From positions 1-64,000 of the forward strand of contig JAGYKV010000017.1 of assembly GCA_018401415.1 (NCBI GenBank): a stretch of 64,000 nucleotides of DNA. The letters are read 5' to 3'. Made by a program: the position numbers and the translations under genes. This stretch comes from Candidatus Nanopelagicales bacterium (GTDB taxonomy: Bacteria; Actinomycetota; Actinomycetes; S36-B12). Shown here piece by piece: positions 23,401 to 35,100 of the stretch. Under the pieces are notes generated by a model, which was not told the DNA's origin, searched no databases, and saw only the letters and a list, made by a program, of their open reading frames with translations. The first letter of the stretch is position 1, and every line of letters starts with the position of its first letter.

Positions 23401-26400
23401 CGCGGTGGCTTCCGGTGGCGGGGTGTTGAGTAATACTGAATCGAACAGTAATGACAGTGGTGTTGCTGGTGCGAATGCGTGGACTTTGGGTGTCACCGTG
23501 GCTGTGAACAATGTGGTGGCCTACATTTCCGGCACGTCGACGTTTGTCACGTTCACCGCAACAGGAACACAAGATGTCGGGGCGAGAATTGAAGTGGATC
23601 AGCTGCCTGATGCATCGGCCACGGTTGCGACATCTGTGGGTGGATTCTCGGTGACGGTTTTTGATCAGCACGGTAATACTGTGTCGGGCGCTACGGTGAC
23701 CTTGTCGGTTACCGCGCCGGTGGCTACGGGTGTGGGTGTGACGAGTGCGAATGGTTCGTTGAGTGTGTACACGATCACGACCGGTGTGAATGGTGTTGCC
23801 TCTGTCGCGGCCTGGACGTTGGGCACGGTCACGGGTGTCAACATTGCTGAGGCATTCTTGGTGGGCACGACTGACTCGGTGACATTCACCGCAAATGGCT
23901 TCGCAGATGTCATGGTGCCAAACAATGCCTTGGTCAGCGCGGCACCAACGCAGATTTACGCCAATGGAACCAACACATCTGTGATCACACTCCAGTTGCG
24001 AGACCAGTACGGCAACAACATTCTCAACAACAATGGTGTGACCTCGGTATTGATCAACTTCAGCGGTGGTGGCTTCACGCAAACAAGTGCTGTTTATGCA
24101 GGGGAAGGCACGTACACCAGAATTCTGATCTCCGCCACGAATGCGGGTGTTGTGACTAGTGAGGCCGACGTCAACGGCATTCGGGTGCTAGACACCGCAA
24201 CCGTGACGTTCCTACAAATGCCCGTTGGTTTGCAGGTCGCTAGTGGTCAGGGTCAAGACGCGGTGGTTGGCACTCCAGTGACCACAGCTTTGAGCGTCAC
24301 TCTTGTGGACAGCTTCGGCCAACCGGTGCCGAACGAAACCGTTACTTTCGCGGTTGTTGGTGGCGGTGGATCCGTGGTGGGTGGGACAGCCACAAGTGGG
24401 ATCAACGGTGTCGCGACAATTGGCGCGTGGACCTTGGGTCAGACCGTCGGGTCTAACACTCTTGTAGTTTCACTACCTAATTCGTCGGTGAGCGTGGTCT
24501 TTACAGCAACCGGCACGGTGGGCGCGGTAGATCCCGCGAACAGTTTGTTGTCGGCAGACCCAGTTCTCGTATTCGCTGATGGAACCAGCACATCGCAGTT
24601 GAGTCTGCAGCTTCGCGATCAATTTGGTAACACAATTTCATCCAACACGGGAGTTACTTCGGTTGTCTTTGCATCAACCAACGGATTCCTCGGGGCCGGT
24701 CCAAACTATGAAGGATCCGGTATTTACACCGAGGTACTACGCGCACCCACATTCATCTCGACAGGAATTGTGAGTGCCCGGGTAAATGGTGTACTGGTGA
24801 ATAACCAAGTTTCAGTTGAGTTCGTTCCGGTTCCTGCTTCGGTGACGGTTGTTTCGGGTCAGGATCAGTCGGCGACTGTGGGTACTTCGGTGACGGATGC
24901 GCTTGTGGTTCGTGTTCTGGATGCTAATGGTGTGCCGGTTCGTGCGGTGGCGACTGTGACGTTCACTCCGACTGGTGGCGGCGGTGATGGTTCGCTGAGT
25001 GTGTATTCGGTGTTGACGGTGAATGGGACTGCGACGCTTGCGGCTCCTGGTTGGACTTTGGGTACCACTGTGGGTGTGAATAACGTTCAGGTGTCGGTTG
25101 CTGGTTACTCGGTGACTGGTGCGACGTTCACGGCATTTGGTACGCAGGATTTGCCGGTCAATATTGTGACGGTGTCGGGTACTCCTCAGTCGGCGACGGT
25201 GGGTACTGCGGTTTCTGCTCCTGCGGTTGCGTTGATTACTGACCGGTTTGGTAATACGGTTTCTGGCGCTACGGTGACGTTCGGTGTTGCTGGTGGCGGG
25301 AATGATTCCACGGTTGCGGTGAGCTCGTTGGTGACCGGTGCCGGTGGCACGGTGACTGTTCCTGCTGGTTCGTGGACGTTGGGCACGACCAAGGGTGTGA
25401 ATAACTTGTACGCATTCATTTCTGGGACGTCGACGTTTGCGACGTTCACGGCTTCTGGTACTCAGGGTGCACCTGTGGCTTTGTCGGTTGCCGATGGTCA
25501 GGATCAGACTGCGACTGTGGGTACGGCTGTTAGTTTGCCGTTGACGGTGACTGTCTTTGACAGGTTCGGCAACACGGTTACTGGTGCGACGGTGACGTTC
25601 GCGGTTGCTTCCGGTAGCGGGGTGTTGAGTAATACTGAATCGAACAGTAATGACAGTGGTGTTGCTGGTGCGAATGCGTGGACTTTGGGTGTCACCGTGG
25701 GTGTGAACAATGTGGTGGCCTACATTTCGGGTACTTCCACGTTTGTCACCTTCACCGCAACAGGAACACAAGATGTCGGGGCGAGAATTGAAGTGGATCA
25801 GCTGCCTGCTGCATCAGCAACTGTCGCGACATCTGTGGGTGGATTCTCGGTGACGGTCTTTGATCAGCACGGTAATACTGTGTCGGGCGCTACGGTGACC
25901 TTGTCGGTTACCGCTCCGGTTGCAACGGGTGTGGGTGTGATTAGTACGAATGGTTCGTTGAGTGTGTACACGATCACGACCGGTGTCAATGGTGTTGCCT
26001 CTGTCGCGTCGTGGACGTTGGGTACGGTCACTGGTGTCAACATCGCTGAGGCATTCTTGGTGGGTACGACTGATTCGGTGACATTCACCTCAAATGGCTT
26101 CGCTGATGTCATGGCGCCAGTCAATGCTCTCGTGACTGCGAATCCCACCGAAATACCGGCGGATGGCACGAGTACATCTGTGATTACTCTCCAGTTGCGC
26201 GACCAGTACGGCAACAACATTCTGAACGACAATAGTGTGACCTCGGTATTGATCAACTTCAGTGCGGGTTCATTTACATCGCCTCCGGTCTATGCGGATA
26301 ACGGTGTTTACACACGCACACTGGTTTCATCAACTCAGGTTGTGGACGTGGTCAGCGAGGCTCGCGTCAATGGTGTTCTTGCCACCGATACCGCAACGGT

Positions 26401-29400
26401 GTCATTCGAGTCTTTGCTACCTAATGCCATTCAGATTGCCGGTGGCAATGGCCAAACAGCTTCGGTTTCAACCGCCGTAGCTGGGCCCATATCTGTAACG
26501 GTGATTGACGTTCTGAACCGCCCGATCTCGGGTGTTGCCGTGACGTACGCGGTTCAGGCAGGTAGCGGCACGATCATTGGTACCACGGTCACAACGGGTG
26601 TTAATGGTGTTGCAGAGATCCCAGGAGGTAACTGGACGCTCAAGCCGACGCCCGGTGCCAACTTCCTCGATGTCTTTGTGTCAGGGACCAATCTTGGAAC
26701 AGTGTTCACCGCCACGGGTGTGTTTGGTGATCCAGCGAGCATCCTTGAAGTGAATGGTGGACAGAACCAGACCGTAACTGTCAACACGGCTGCACCTGTG
26801 GCCTTGACCGTGACCGTGATTGATCACGCGGGTAACCTTGTTACCGGCGAAACCATTACCTTTGCGGTAATTGGCGGCGGCGGCACCATTGACAGTGTCA
26901 CGATTGGGCAAGCACTTTCCGTGGACGGTACCGCCACTCTCGGTTACTGGACCCTCGGAACCACAATGGGAACGAATACCATCGTTGCGTTCATTGATGG
27001 AACCAGCACAGGTGTGACTTTCACCGCCACCGGTATAGCGGACATTGCCGATCCTGCGAAGAGCATTGTGACGGCCGCCCCGACTGAAGTATTTGCCGAT
27101 GGTTCCAGCACGTCTGTTCTTTCAGTGCAGTTGGTCGACCAATGGGGCAACTACGTAACAAGCTCGAGCAGCGTGACGAGTGTCGTGATCTCTGCTGATG
27201 ACGGCTCAATGCCATTTGGTTCAGTTGTTGGCGTTGGCGTTGGCGTTAGCGTGGAGGCCCAAGGCGTTTACCAAGGAAATGGTATTTACACCCAAATATT
27301 GGTCGCTCCGAACTACACGGTCACAACCTCTATTTACGCTCGCGTCAATGGCCAGTTGGCTATCGACACCGCGACAGTGGCCTTTGTTGCACTTCCTGCT
27401 TCGGTGACGGTTGTTTCGGGTCAGGATCAGTCGGCGACGGTGGGTACGTCGGTGACGGATGCGCTTGTGGTTCGTGTTCTGGATGCTAATGGTGTGCCGG
27501 TTCGTGCGGTGGCGACTGTGACGTTCACTCCGACTGGTGGCGGCGGCGATGGTTCGCTGAGTGCGTATTCGGTGTTGACGGTGAATGGCACTGCGACGCT
27601 TGCGGCTCCTGGTTGGACTTTGGGTACCACTGTGGGTGTGAATAACGTTCAGGTATCGGTTGCTGGTTACTCGGTGACCGGTGCAACGTTCACGGCATTT
27701 GGTACGCAGGATCTGCCGGTCAATATTGTGACGGTGTCGGGTACTCCTCAGTCGGCGACGGTGGGTACTGCGGTGTCTGCTCCTGCGGTTGCGTTGATTA
27801 CTGACCGGTTTGGTAATACGGTTTCTGGCGCTACGGTGACGTTCGGTGTTGCTGGTGGCGGGGATGATTCCACGGTTGCGGTGAGTTCGTTGGTGACCGG
27901 TGCCGGTGGCACGGTGACTGTTCCTGCTGGTTCGTGGACGTTGGGCACGACCAAGGGTGTGAATAACAACAACCTGTACGCATACATTTCTGGGACGTCG
28001 ACGTTTGCGACGTTCACGGCTTCTGGTACCCAGGGTGCACCTGTGGCTTTGTCGGTTGCCGATGGTCAGGATCAGACTGCGACTGTGGGTACGGCTGTTG
28101 GTGTGCCGTTGACGGTGACTGTCTTTGACAGGTTCGGCAACACGGTTACGGGAGCGACGGTGACGTTCGCGGTGGATTCCGGTGGCGGGGTGTTGAGTAA
28201 TACTGAATCGAACAGTAATGACAGTGGTGTTGCTGGTGCGAATGCGTGGACTTTGGGTGTCACCGTGGGTGTGAACAATGTGGTGGCTTACATTTCGGGT
28301 ACTTCCACGTTCGTCACGTTCACCGCAACAGGAACACAAGATCTGCCGGCCTTCATTGAGGTTAATGCTGGTCAAGGTCAATCAGCCACTGTTGCCACGG
28401 CGGTTCCGATTTCACCATCTGTGACGGTGTTTGATCAGTACTTCAACACAATCACTGGAGCGACGGTCACATTCGCGGCCTTCGGTCCTGGTGTCGGTGC
28501 GGCAGTGAGCGTCACCGAAGTAGCTACGGTGTCCGGTTCAGCCGCCGCTGGAACGTGGACAATGGGAACGATCACCGGTGTGAACAATGTGTACGCCTAC
28601 ATCGGCGGAACGTCCACGTTCGCGACCTTCACGGCCGTGAGTATTCCGGGAACCATGTCGGCTGCTAACAGCCTTATTTCGGCTAATCCGACCCAAATTG
28701 CGGCTAGCGGAACAACGACGTCCACGATCTCACTGCAATTGCGCGACACCTACGGCAACAACATCACGACCAGCGATGCCGTCTCTTCCGTACTGTTCAA
28801 CTTCTCACAAGGTGGATTCGTTGGGGACACGGTCTACGTTGGTGCAGGTATCTACCAGCAGGTTCTGATCTCATCTACGGACACCGTGATTTCGATCATT
28901 CGCGCTGATGTCAATAGCATCAGGGTCACCGATACCGCAACGGTCGCCTTTATCACCGATCCTGCTCTGATCTCGGTCGCAAGTGGCCAGGGCCAGACAG
29001 CATCTGTGGATACAGCAGTACCAGATCAATTGGTAGTGAACGTCACTGATGCAGACGGCAACCCACTTACAGGCGTTACGGTCACGTATGCGGTGGTCGG
29101 TGGCGGCTCAATTAATGGCTCAAGCGCGACGACAGTGAACGGAAATGCGAGCTTCGGACCATGGACCCTCAGTCAAACTGCCGGGATAAATACCGTCGTG
29201 GTGTTTATCGGTGGAACATCCACAATGACAACGTTCACTGCTACGGGCGTCGCTGAAGTGACTCCTGCGAGCATTGACATCGCGGGCGGTAACGAACAAC
29301 TGGTGACAGTTGGAACAAGCCCATCGCCTGCTCCGACCGTAACCGTGTCCGACCGATTTGGTAACCCGATCGCTTCCGCGAGCGTGACCTACGCGGTCGC

Positions 29401-32047
29401 TACTGGCGGTGGTTCCTTGAGCACAACTCAGGCCACAGTGGTCAATGGCATCGCTAGCCTCACCGGCTGGGTGGTCGGTACCACGGCAGGTTTGAATACT
29501 CTGGATGTTTACATCAGCGGTACGGGAACGTATGCAACAGTGACAGCAACTGGTATCGCCGGGACGGTGTCTCCTGCGAATAGTTTGCTGACAGCACAGC
29601 CAAGTTCAATCTTTGGCAATGGCACAAGTACATCGGTCATCTCACTGCAGCTGCGCGATACCTACGGCAACAACGTCACAACGTTGCTGCCCACGGACCA
29701 GATCGTGTTCCGCACAGACTTGGGTGGAATGGTCGGCGCTGTTACTTCTCTGGGCAATGGCTTGTACAACCAGACATTGAAGTCAGGTGACTACATTGGT
29801 GTGGCGGTGGTTGAAGCAGTTGTGAGTTCCGTGCCGGTCACCTCAACCGCAACGGTTGAGTTCCTGACCTTCCCATCTGCTCTGATCATCTCTGGTGGCC
29901 AGGGGCAGTCGGCAACGGTGGGCACGGCAGTGACCACACCGCTGACGGTGAGTGTTGTGGACAGATACGGCACTGGTCTGAGTGGAGTCACCATTGTCTA
30001 CTCGGTAGCCACGGGTACCGGCAACATTGGTTCACAGACGACGGCCATCACGGATTCAAACGGAACCGCAACTCTGGGTTCATGGACTCTGGGTACCGTC
30101 GCGGGCGCGAACAGCCTGCTCGCAACCATTGAGGGCACGGCACTCTCCCAAACATTTACCGCAACAGCCATCCCAGATGTCATGGTTCCTGCGAACACAG
30201 AACTAACGGCTGATCCTGCGCGAATTGCAGCGAATGGCTCTAGCACCTCCGTGATTAGTGTGCAGTTGCGTGATCAGCATGGAAACAACGTGGACACTTT
30301 CATCCCTGCCAATCAGATCACGCTGTTTGCAGTGGGCGGAAACTGGGCGGACGCAGGTGCTGTTTCGCAAGGAAATGGTCTGTACACCCGGGTCCTTGGT
30401 TCGGAAACCCTCGCTAAGACGGTCGTCATCGATGGTCGGGTGCAGGGACAACCCATCACCATGACCGCTGTTGTCGTGTTCGTTCCGTCACCCACATCCA
30501 TTGGAATTGTCGATGGCCAGGGACAAAGCACCACCGTCGCGAATGCAGTCACTGATCCTTTGACCGTGACGGTTGCGGATGAATACGGCAATCTACTCAC
30601 GGGTGTCACCGTGACAATGGCCGTCAGTTCGGGCGGAGTCACCAGCCTGACCTCAGCCGTAACTGTTGACGGAACCGCAACCCTGGGCACGTGGACACTT
30701 GCTCAAACGGCAGGCGTGAACTCGCTGAACGTGTTCATCGAGGGAACTTCGACCGGAGTGACATTCACCGCGGCGGGTACACCTGACTCGGCTGCCAATA
30801 TTGGTATCACCGGCGGACAGTCACAGCAGGGAACAGTGAATACGGTTCTACCGTTGCCACTCTCTGTCTCAGTTTCCGATCAGTATGGCAACCCGTTGTC
30901 AGGGCGCACGGTCACGTTCGCTGTCACCTCAGGCAACGGATCTCTGAGCAGCACTTCTGTGGACACATCCATTAACGGGGTTGCACAGGTGGCAGGCTGG
31001 ACGGTTGGCCCAGTGGCTGGTGCCAACAGCGCGGTAGCCTTCCTGTCCGGAACCTCACTGGATGTCACCTTCAATGCACTGGGTACGCCTGTGCCGACGC
31101 CACCTGCTCCACCGGCACCTCCTGCACCAGCTCCAGATGCCGGTAGTGGAGGCGCTCCTGCAGTTGCTCCAGTTGCTCCAGTTGCGCCTGTTGCTCCGGT
31201 TGTCCCGACTCCTAACACAGGCTGGAACCTCGCAGGGGCAGGTATTCCTGAAGGCAGTTCACTGGTTCAGATTGGCGGAGTTGACACACCAACAGCCGTC
31301 TTCCCGAACTCATCCGCGAATGGCATTGACGTGCGCGGGGTCCAATGGGGCTTGAACTTGCAGGCGAGTCAGTTTGGTGGTGGCAAGGCACCGCTGCTGC
31401 TACCTCGCGATGTCATGCAGCTCCAGATTGGCCAGCAGGTCCTGGTGGATGGCTTCGGCTACGCACCGGGCACGAGCGTCAATGTCTTTGTCTCAGGAGT
31501 GTTCTTGGGGACTCTTATTGCCAACGCAAATGGTGCCGTCGAGGGAAGCTTCGTGGTCCAATCAACCGTGAGTATTGGTGCAGGAGTACTGCAGGTCAAT
31601 GGCATTGCGCCTAATGGGCTTGTTCGCTCGGTCTCGATCGGTGTTCAGGTTCGTTCCGCCGCCATGACCGAAGGAACGAAGGTCCAGACAAGTGTGTTCT
31701 TCGCCAAGTTCTCCAGTGAGCTTTCTGCGGCTGATAAGCGGGAGTTGAGAAACTTCATTGCTCAGATTCCACGGGGCGCCAAGGTGAGCACGCTCTTCAT
31801 GGGTTACGCGGGCATCAACGCGACTAATCCAGAGCGCGCCGCAGCAATAGCGCTCAACCGAGCCAATGTGACAGCAGATTATGCAGTCTCGATCGGGCTC
31901 AAGGGTGACGTTTACGCCAGCGGTGAAGGCAAGTCCACGAAGGCAGGCAAGGCAGGTCGCGAGGTGAAGATCAAGGTGACCTACCAGATCCCAACTCGCA
32001 GTTCGGACTTTGAGATAGGTGAGTTGAAGGCAATGTTGTACCGGTAG
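11481..32047 (+). CDS. Giant secreted invasin/Big-1-like repeat protein with C-terminal OmpA-like domain (about 6,850 aa, about eleven frameshifts)
   Basis: Start GTG 11481 is chosen for a GGAGG at 11470-11474 and because it aligns with the second giant protein. Order: extended signal peptide (about 25 charged residues with HGKKLIGL, then a hydrophobic core and ALAS); eleven TSTDS-type pentapeptides; an Ig-like domain (TLSYVWQR); several dozen ~100-residue type A modules (VTVFDQYGNTVSGATVTFA, then AWTLG and TFTATG) interspersed with about fifteen type B modules (DGTSTSVISLQLRDQYGNN), resembling invasin D3/Big-1; a Pro/Ala/Val linker near 31090-31210; a beta module with GFGYAPGTSVNVF; and an OmpA-like domain near 31690-31990 (VFFAKFSSEL, LNRAN, GREVKIKV). 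There is no LPXTG or C-terminal membrane helix. Frames break near 12195, 12283, 12335, 14140, 14415, 15755, 16000, 16160, 17495, 17610 and 21640; 21.65-32.05 kb is one clean frame. Likely a wall-associated adhesin stalk. Confidence 0.8.
11706..11870 (+). repeat. 15-bp tandem repeat, 11 copies, coding TSTDS/TSSDA
   Basis: Eleven in-frame 15-bp units related to ACATCAACGGACTCG immediately after the signal peptide of the giant protein. Variants differ at one to three bases. Unit length is a multiple of three, so slippage would change linker length without breaking the frame. The resulting Ser/Thr-rich linker is a plausible O-glycosylation zone, which is inference. Confidence 0.9.
17784..22010 (+). 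repeat. 1,902-bp near-identical tandem duplication (about 2.2 copies)
   Basis: The unit at 17784-19685 recurs at 19686-21587 with only scattered substitutions, and a third partial copy runs from 21588 to about 22010 before diverging. The offset is exactly 1,902 bases at several checkpoints (for example 18822 to 20724 and 19236 to 21138). One unit codes 634 residues: four type A and two type B Ig-like modules. The length is a multiple of three. Copy number in an assembly of such a repeat is uncertain. Confidence 0.9.
22943..23905 (+). repeat. Dispersed ~0.96-kb repeat block, copy 1
   Basis: Three consecutive type A modules beginning LPVNIVTVSGTPQSATVG and ending just before NGFADVM. Nearly identical at DNA level to 25148-26104 (offset 2,205, falling by 6 after a two-codon deletion in copy 2). 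Confidence 0.85.
24833..26104 (+). repeat. Dispersed repeat block, copy 2 (extended)
   Basis: Begins with a type A module PASVTVVSGQDQSATVG at 24833 that copy 1 lacks, then the three modules shared with copy 1. The first ~0.94 kb matches 27395-28333 at an offset of about 2,562. Lacks two Asn codons relative to copies 1 and 3 near 25400. Confidence 0.85.
27395..28341 (+). repeat. Dispersed repeat block, copy 3 (partial)
   Basis: Matches 24833-25770 nearly base for base, then diverges at TGTQD into a unique module (LPAFIEVNAGQGQSATV). The surrounding modules use different synonymous codons, which marks the block as a recent copy. Confidence 0.85.
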
Positions 32048-32148
32048 GAATATTTCTCGGTCACCTAATGAGTGGTTGGGGAGTTTGAGCAAGGGAGTCG
32101 GCACAAGAGTTCCGGCCCACGGAGTAAGAATTGCAGTGGAGGCAAGGT

Positions 32149-35100
32149 ATGTACAGAGAGTGGGACGAGGCTGATACCAGTCTTGCCGATGTTTTGCGTC
32201 GGGCCGGTTTCGGTCAGTCGCATGGCAAGAAGCTCATTGGCCTGGTCGTCGCATTCACGCTGAGTGTGGGCATTGGCATATCCACGTCACCTGCTGCATT
32301 AGCGAGTGAATCCTCTAGCTCCAGTTCTTCCCCTGCCACTTCTACCGAGTCAGTCCCAAGTTCAACCGATGCAACAGAAGAGACCTCCACGCAAGCGTCG
32401 ACGTCCACCGAGGCAACTTCTACCGAGGCAACTTCTACCGAGGCAACATCTACTGAGGCAACATCTACTGAGGCAACAAGCTCAGAAGCATCGGTCCCTG
32501 CCATTGACTCTGTTGGAATCACGGGAATCGCACGGGTGGGCCAGGTGCTTGGCTCTTCAGTTGTGGCATCCGGAAACCCCGAGCCCACACTTAGTTACCA
32601 GTGGGAAAGTGCATCAACGGTTGACGGTTCATACTCAGCAATCGCCGGTGCCACCTCAGCGTCCTACGAAGTAACCGAATCAGACCTGCTCATGTTCATC
32701 CGTTTGAGCGTTGTCGCCGAAAATGCTTCTGGTTCGGTCGGCCCCGTAAACAGTGTGCCAACCCTTCAAGTTCGCGGTGAATCCTCATTCGGGATCGCAG
32801 CACTCGGCGATGGTGTGTCTTTGGCGATTGTCAGCGGCAATGGACAATCGCGGATAGCAGGATCATCGCTGACCACCGCCATAATTATTCAAGTCACGGA
32901 TGAATCCGCATCACCCGTTGAAGGTGAAAGTGTCACGGCGGCAGTTGTGTTAGGTGGGGGCAACCTCGGTATCACCACATTCACCTCAGATGTCAGTGGT
33001 CAAATCACCATTCCCGCGGGCACTTGGACATTGGGTGGATTCGCCAACACTCTGGATGTCTACATTGCGAACTCCGCTACGAAGGTAACGGTAAATGCGA
33101 CGGGTCTCGTCGCTACCGTCCTTGCCTACAGCGCTGTCCCACCAGCTACTTCGGCTGTTGTGGGCGAGGTAGTAGGTAGTTCGATCGTGACTGTTCTCGA
33201 TCAGAACGGAACTCCGCTTGCGGATGCAACCGTGACATTTGCCGCAAGCGGCGGAGGAGGAAACGGCACAATAGTCAATCCGACGGCAGTTACTGATAAT
33301 GACGGTGAAGCTGGGTCTGGAAACTGGCGTCTCGGAACTCAAGCGGGAACAAACACCTTGTCCGCATACTTGTCGGGCACGGCAACTTTCGCGACAATCA
33401 ATGCTCAGGGTACTTCTTTACCGGCTTCGGTGGTCTCGGTTGTTCCAGGTGCGGCTTCATCCGCAACCGTAGGTACCGTTCTGCCGAGTGCCGTTCTTTT
33501 CGTGGTCACTGACTCCTTCACGAATCCGATTTCAGGCCAGACGGTCACATTCGCAGCCAGCGCTGGTTCAACACTGGCCACGGTGTCCGCGGTGTCGGAT
33601 GTCAACGGAACGGTAACCGTGCCACTGGGCTCGTGGACTCTGAGCACAACGGCGGGCAACAACTTCCTATATGCATACCTGAATGGAACGTCAACTTTCG
33701 CGACCTTCACTGCTACAGGTAACCCTGACCTCGCTGCGACCCTTTCTTTTAACATCAGTTCAGGGTCATCGACGGTGGGCTTCAGTCAGTCAAGTGTGGT
33801 AACTGTTGTGGATCGCTATGGGAATCCTGTGCCCAACCAAACTGTAACTTTCGCTATTGCTGGTGCTAATGGGGCGAGTGTGTCACCAGCGTTGGCGGCG
33901 TCAAATTCTTCAGGCCAAGTGCCGGTGACGTTCACCATGGGTAGCGGGCCGGGCACGTACACGCTTTCGGCATTTATTGAGAACACTTCAACTAATGCAA
34001 CCGTGACATTCGTTGCGGTTGAGGATACGGCCAGCTCAATTACAGCGGCAATCGCACAAAATCGCGGCTCCGCGACAGTGGGAACTTCTGTTGGTGCGTT
34101 GTCGGTGACGGTGACGGATGAATTCAACAATCCAATTGCCGGCTTCTCGGTCACATTTGCTGCCACCGGTGGTGGCCTTGTTGGTCCAGCTACCAACATC
34201 GTTGTTGCAACCACAAACACTGAGGGTGTCGCTTCGATTTCGTCTTGGACACTCGGTTCAGTGCCCGGAACAAACAATGTGATCGCAACGGGCGAGGGTT
34301 CCGTTGGTTCCGTTACCTTTACGGCCATTGGAACGGTTGATGAAGCCTCACAGATTTCAGTCGTGTCGGGTCAAGACGAGTCAGCAACCGTTGGTACCGC
34401 AGTGCAGGTGCCACTCGTTGTTCGTGTACAGGATTCCCTCAACAACTCCGTTTCTGGTGCCACAGTCACGGCCGCGGTCGCTACTGGCGGTGGCATCATC
34501 AGCATCACAACCGCGGTGACAGGTGAGAATGGCACAGCAACCTTCGCATCTGGCGCCTGGACTCTGGGTACCACTTCAGGGATCGACAACAACACTCTTA
34601 CGGTGTTCCTCTCAGGCACATCGACGTCGGTAACGTTTACTGCATCGGGCAATACAGGATGTTGCCACCCAGATTCTTCCTGCAATATCCACTAACAGAG
34701 GCTCGGCAACGGTGGGAAGTTCGGTGGGTGCGCTTTCTGTGACAGTGCTGGATATCTACGGCAACCCCGTGAATAACGCGTCTGTGACCATTGCTCTTTC
34801 AGGCGGCGGCGGAGACGGAGTTCCCTCGTCAACGACCGTTTTGGCAAATAGTAACGGCCTTGCAACCTTCGCGGCTTGGAATTTGGGCACGACCGTCGGT
34901 ACAAACACTGCTGTCGTTTATCTTGGAGGCACCAGTAGTTTGGTGACCTTCACTGCCGTGGGTACCCAAGGCTCTCCGAACAGTTTCATTCAGGCGATTC
35001 CGGAGGACAGAGGTAGTGCCACGGTGGGAACTTCTGTTGGCGCGCTCTCCGTGACCGTTTTTGACCAGTACGGCAACACTGTTTCGGGTGCAACAGTTAC

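Noticed and set aside
22856..28381. Long open frames (320-408 codons) on the minus strand opposite the giant gene
   Set aside because: They repeat wherever the sense repeat repeats, are Arg/His-rich and low-complexity, and exist only because the sense codons avoid stops on the other strand.
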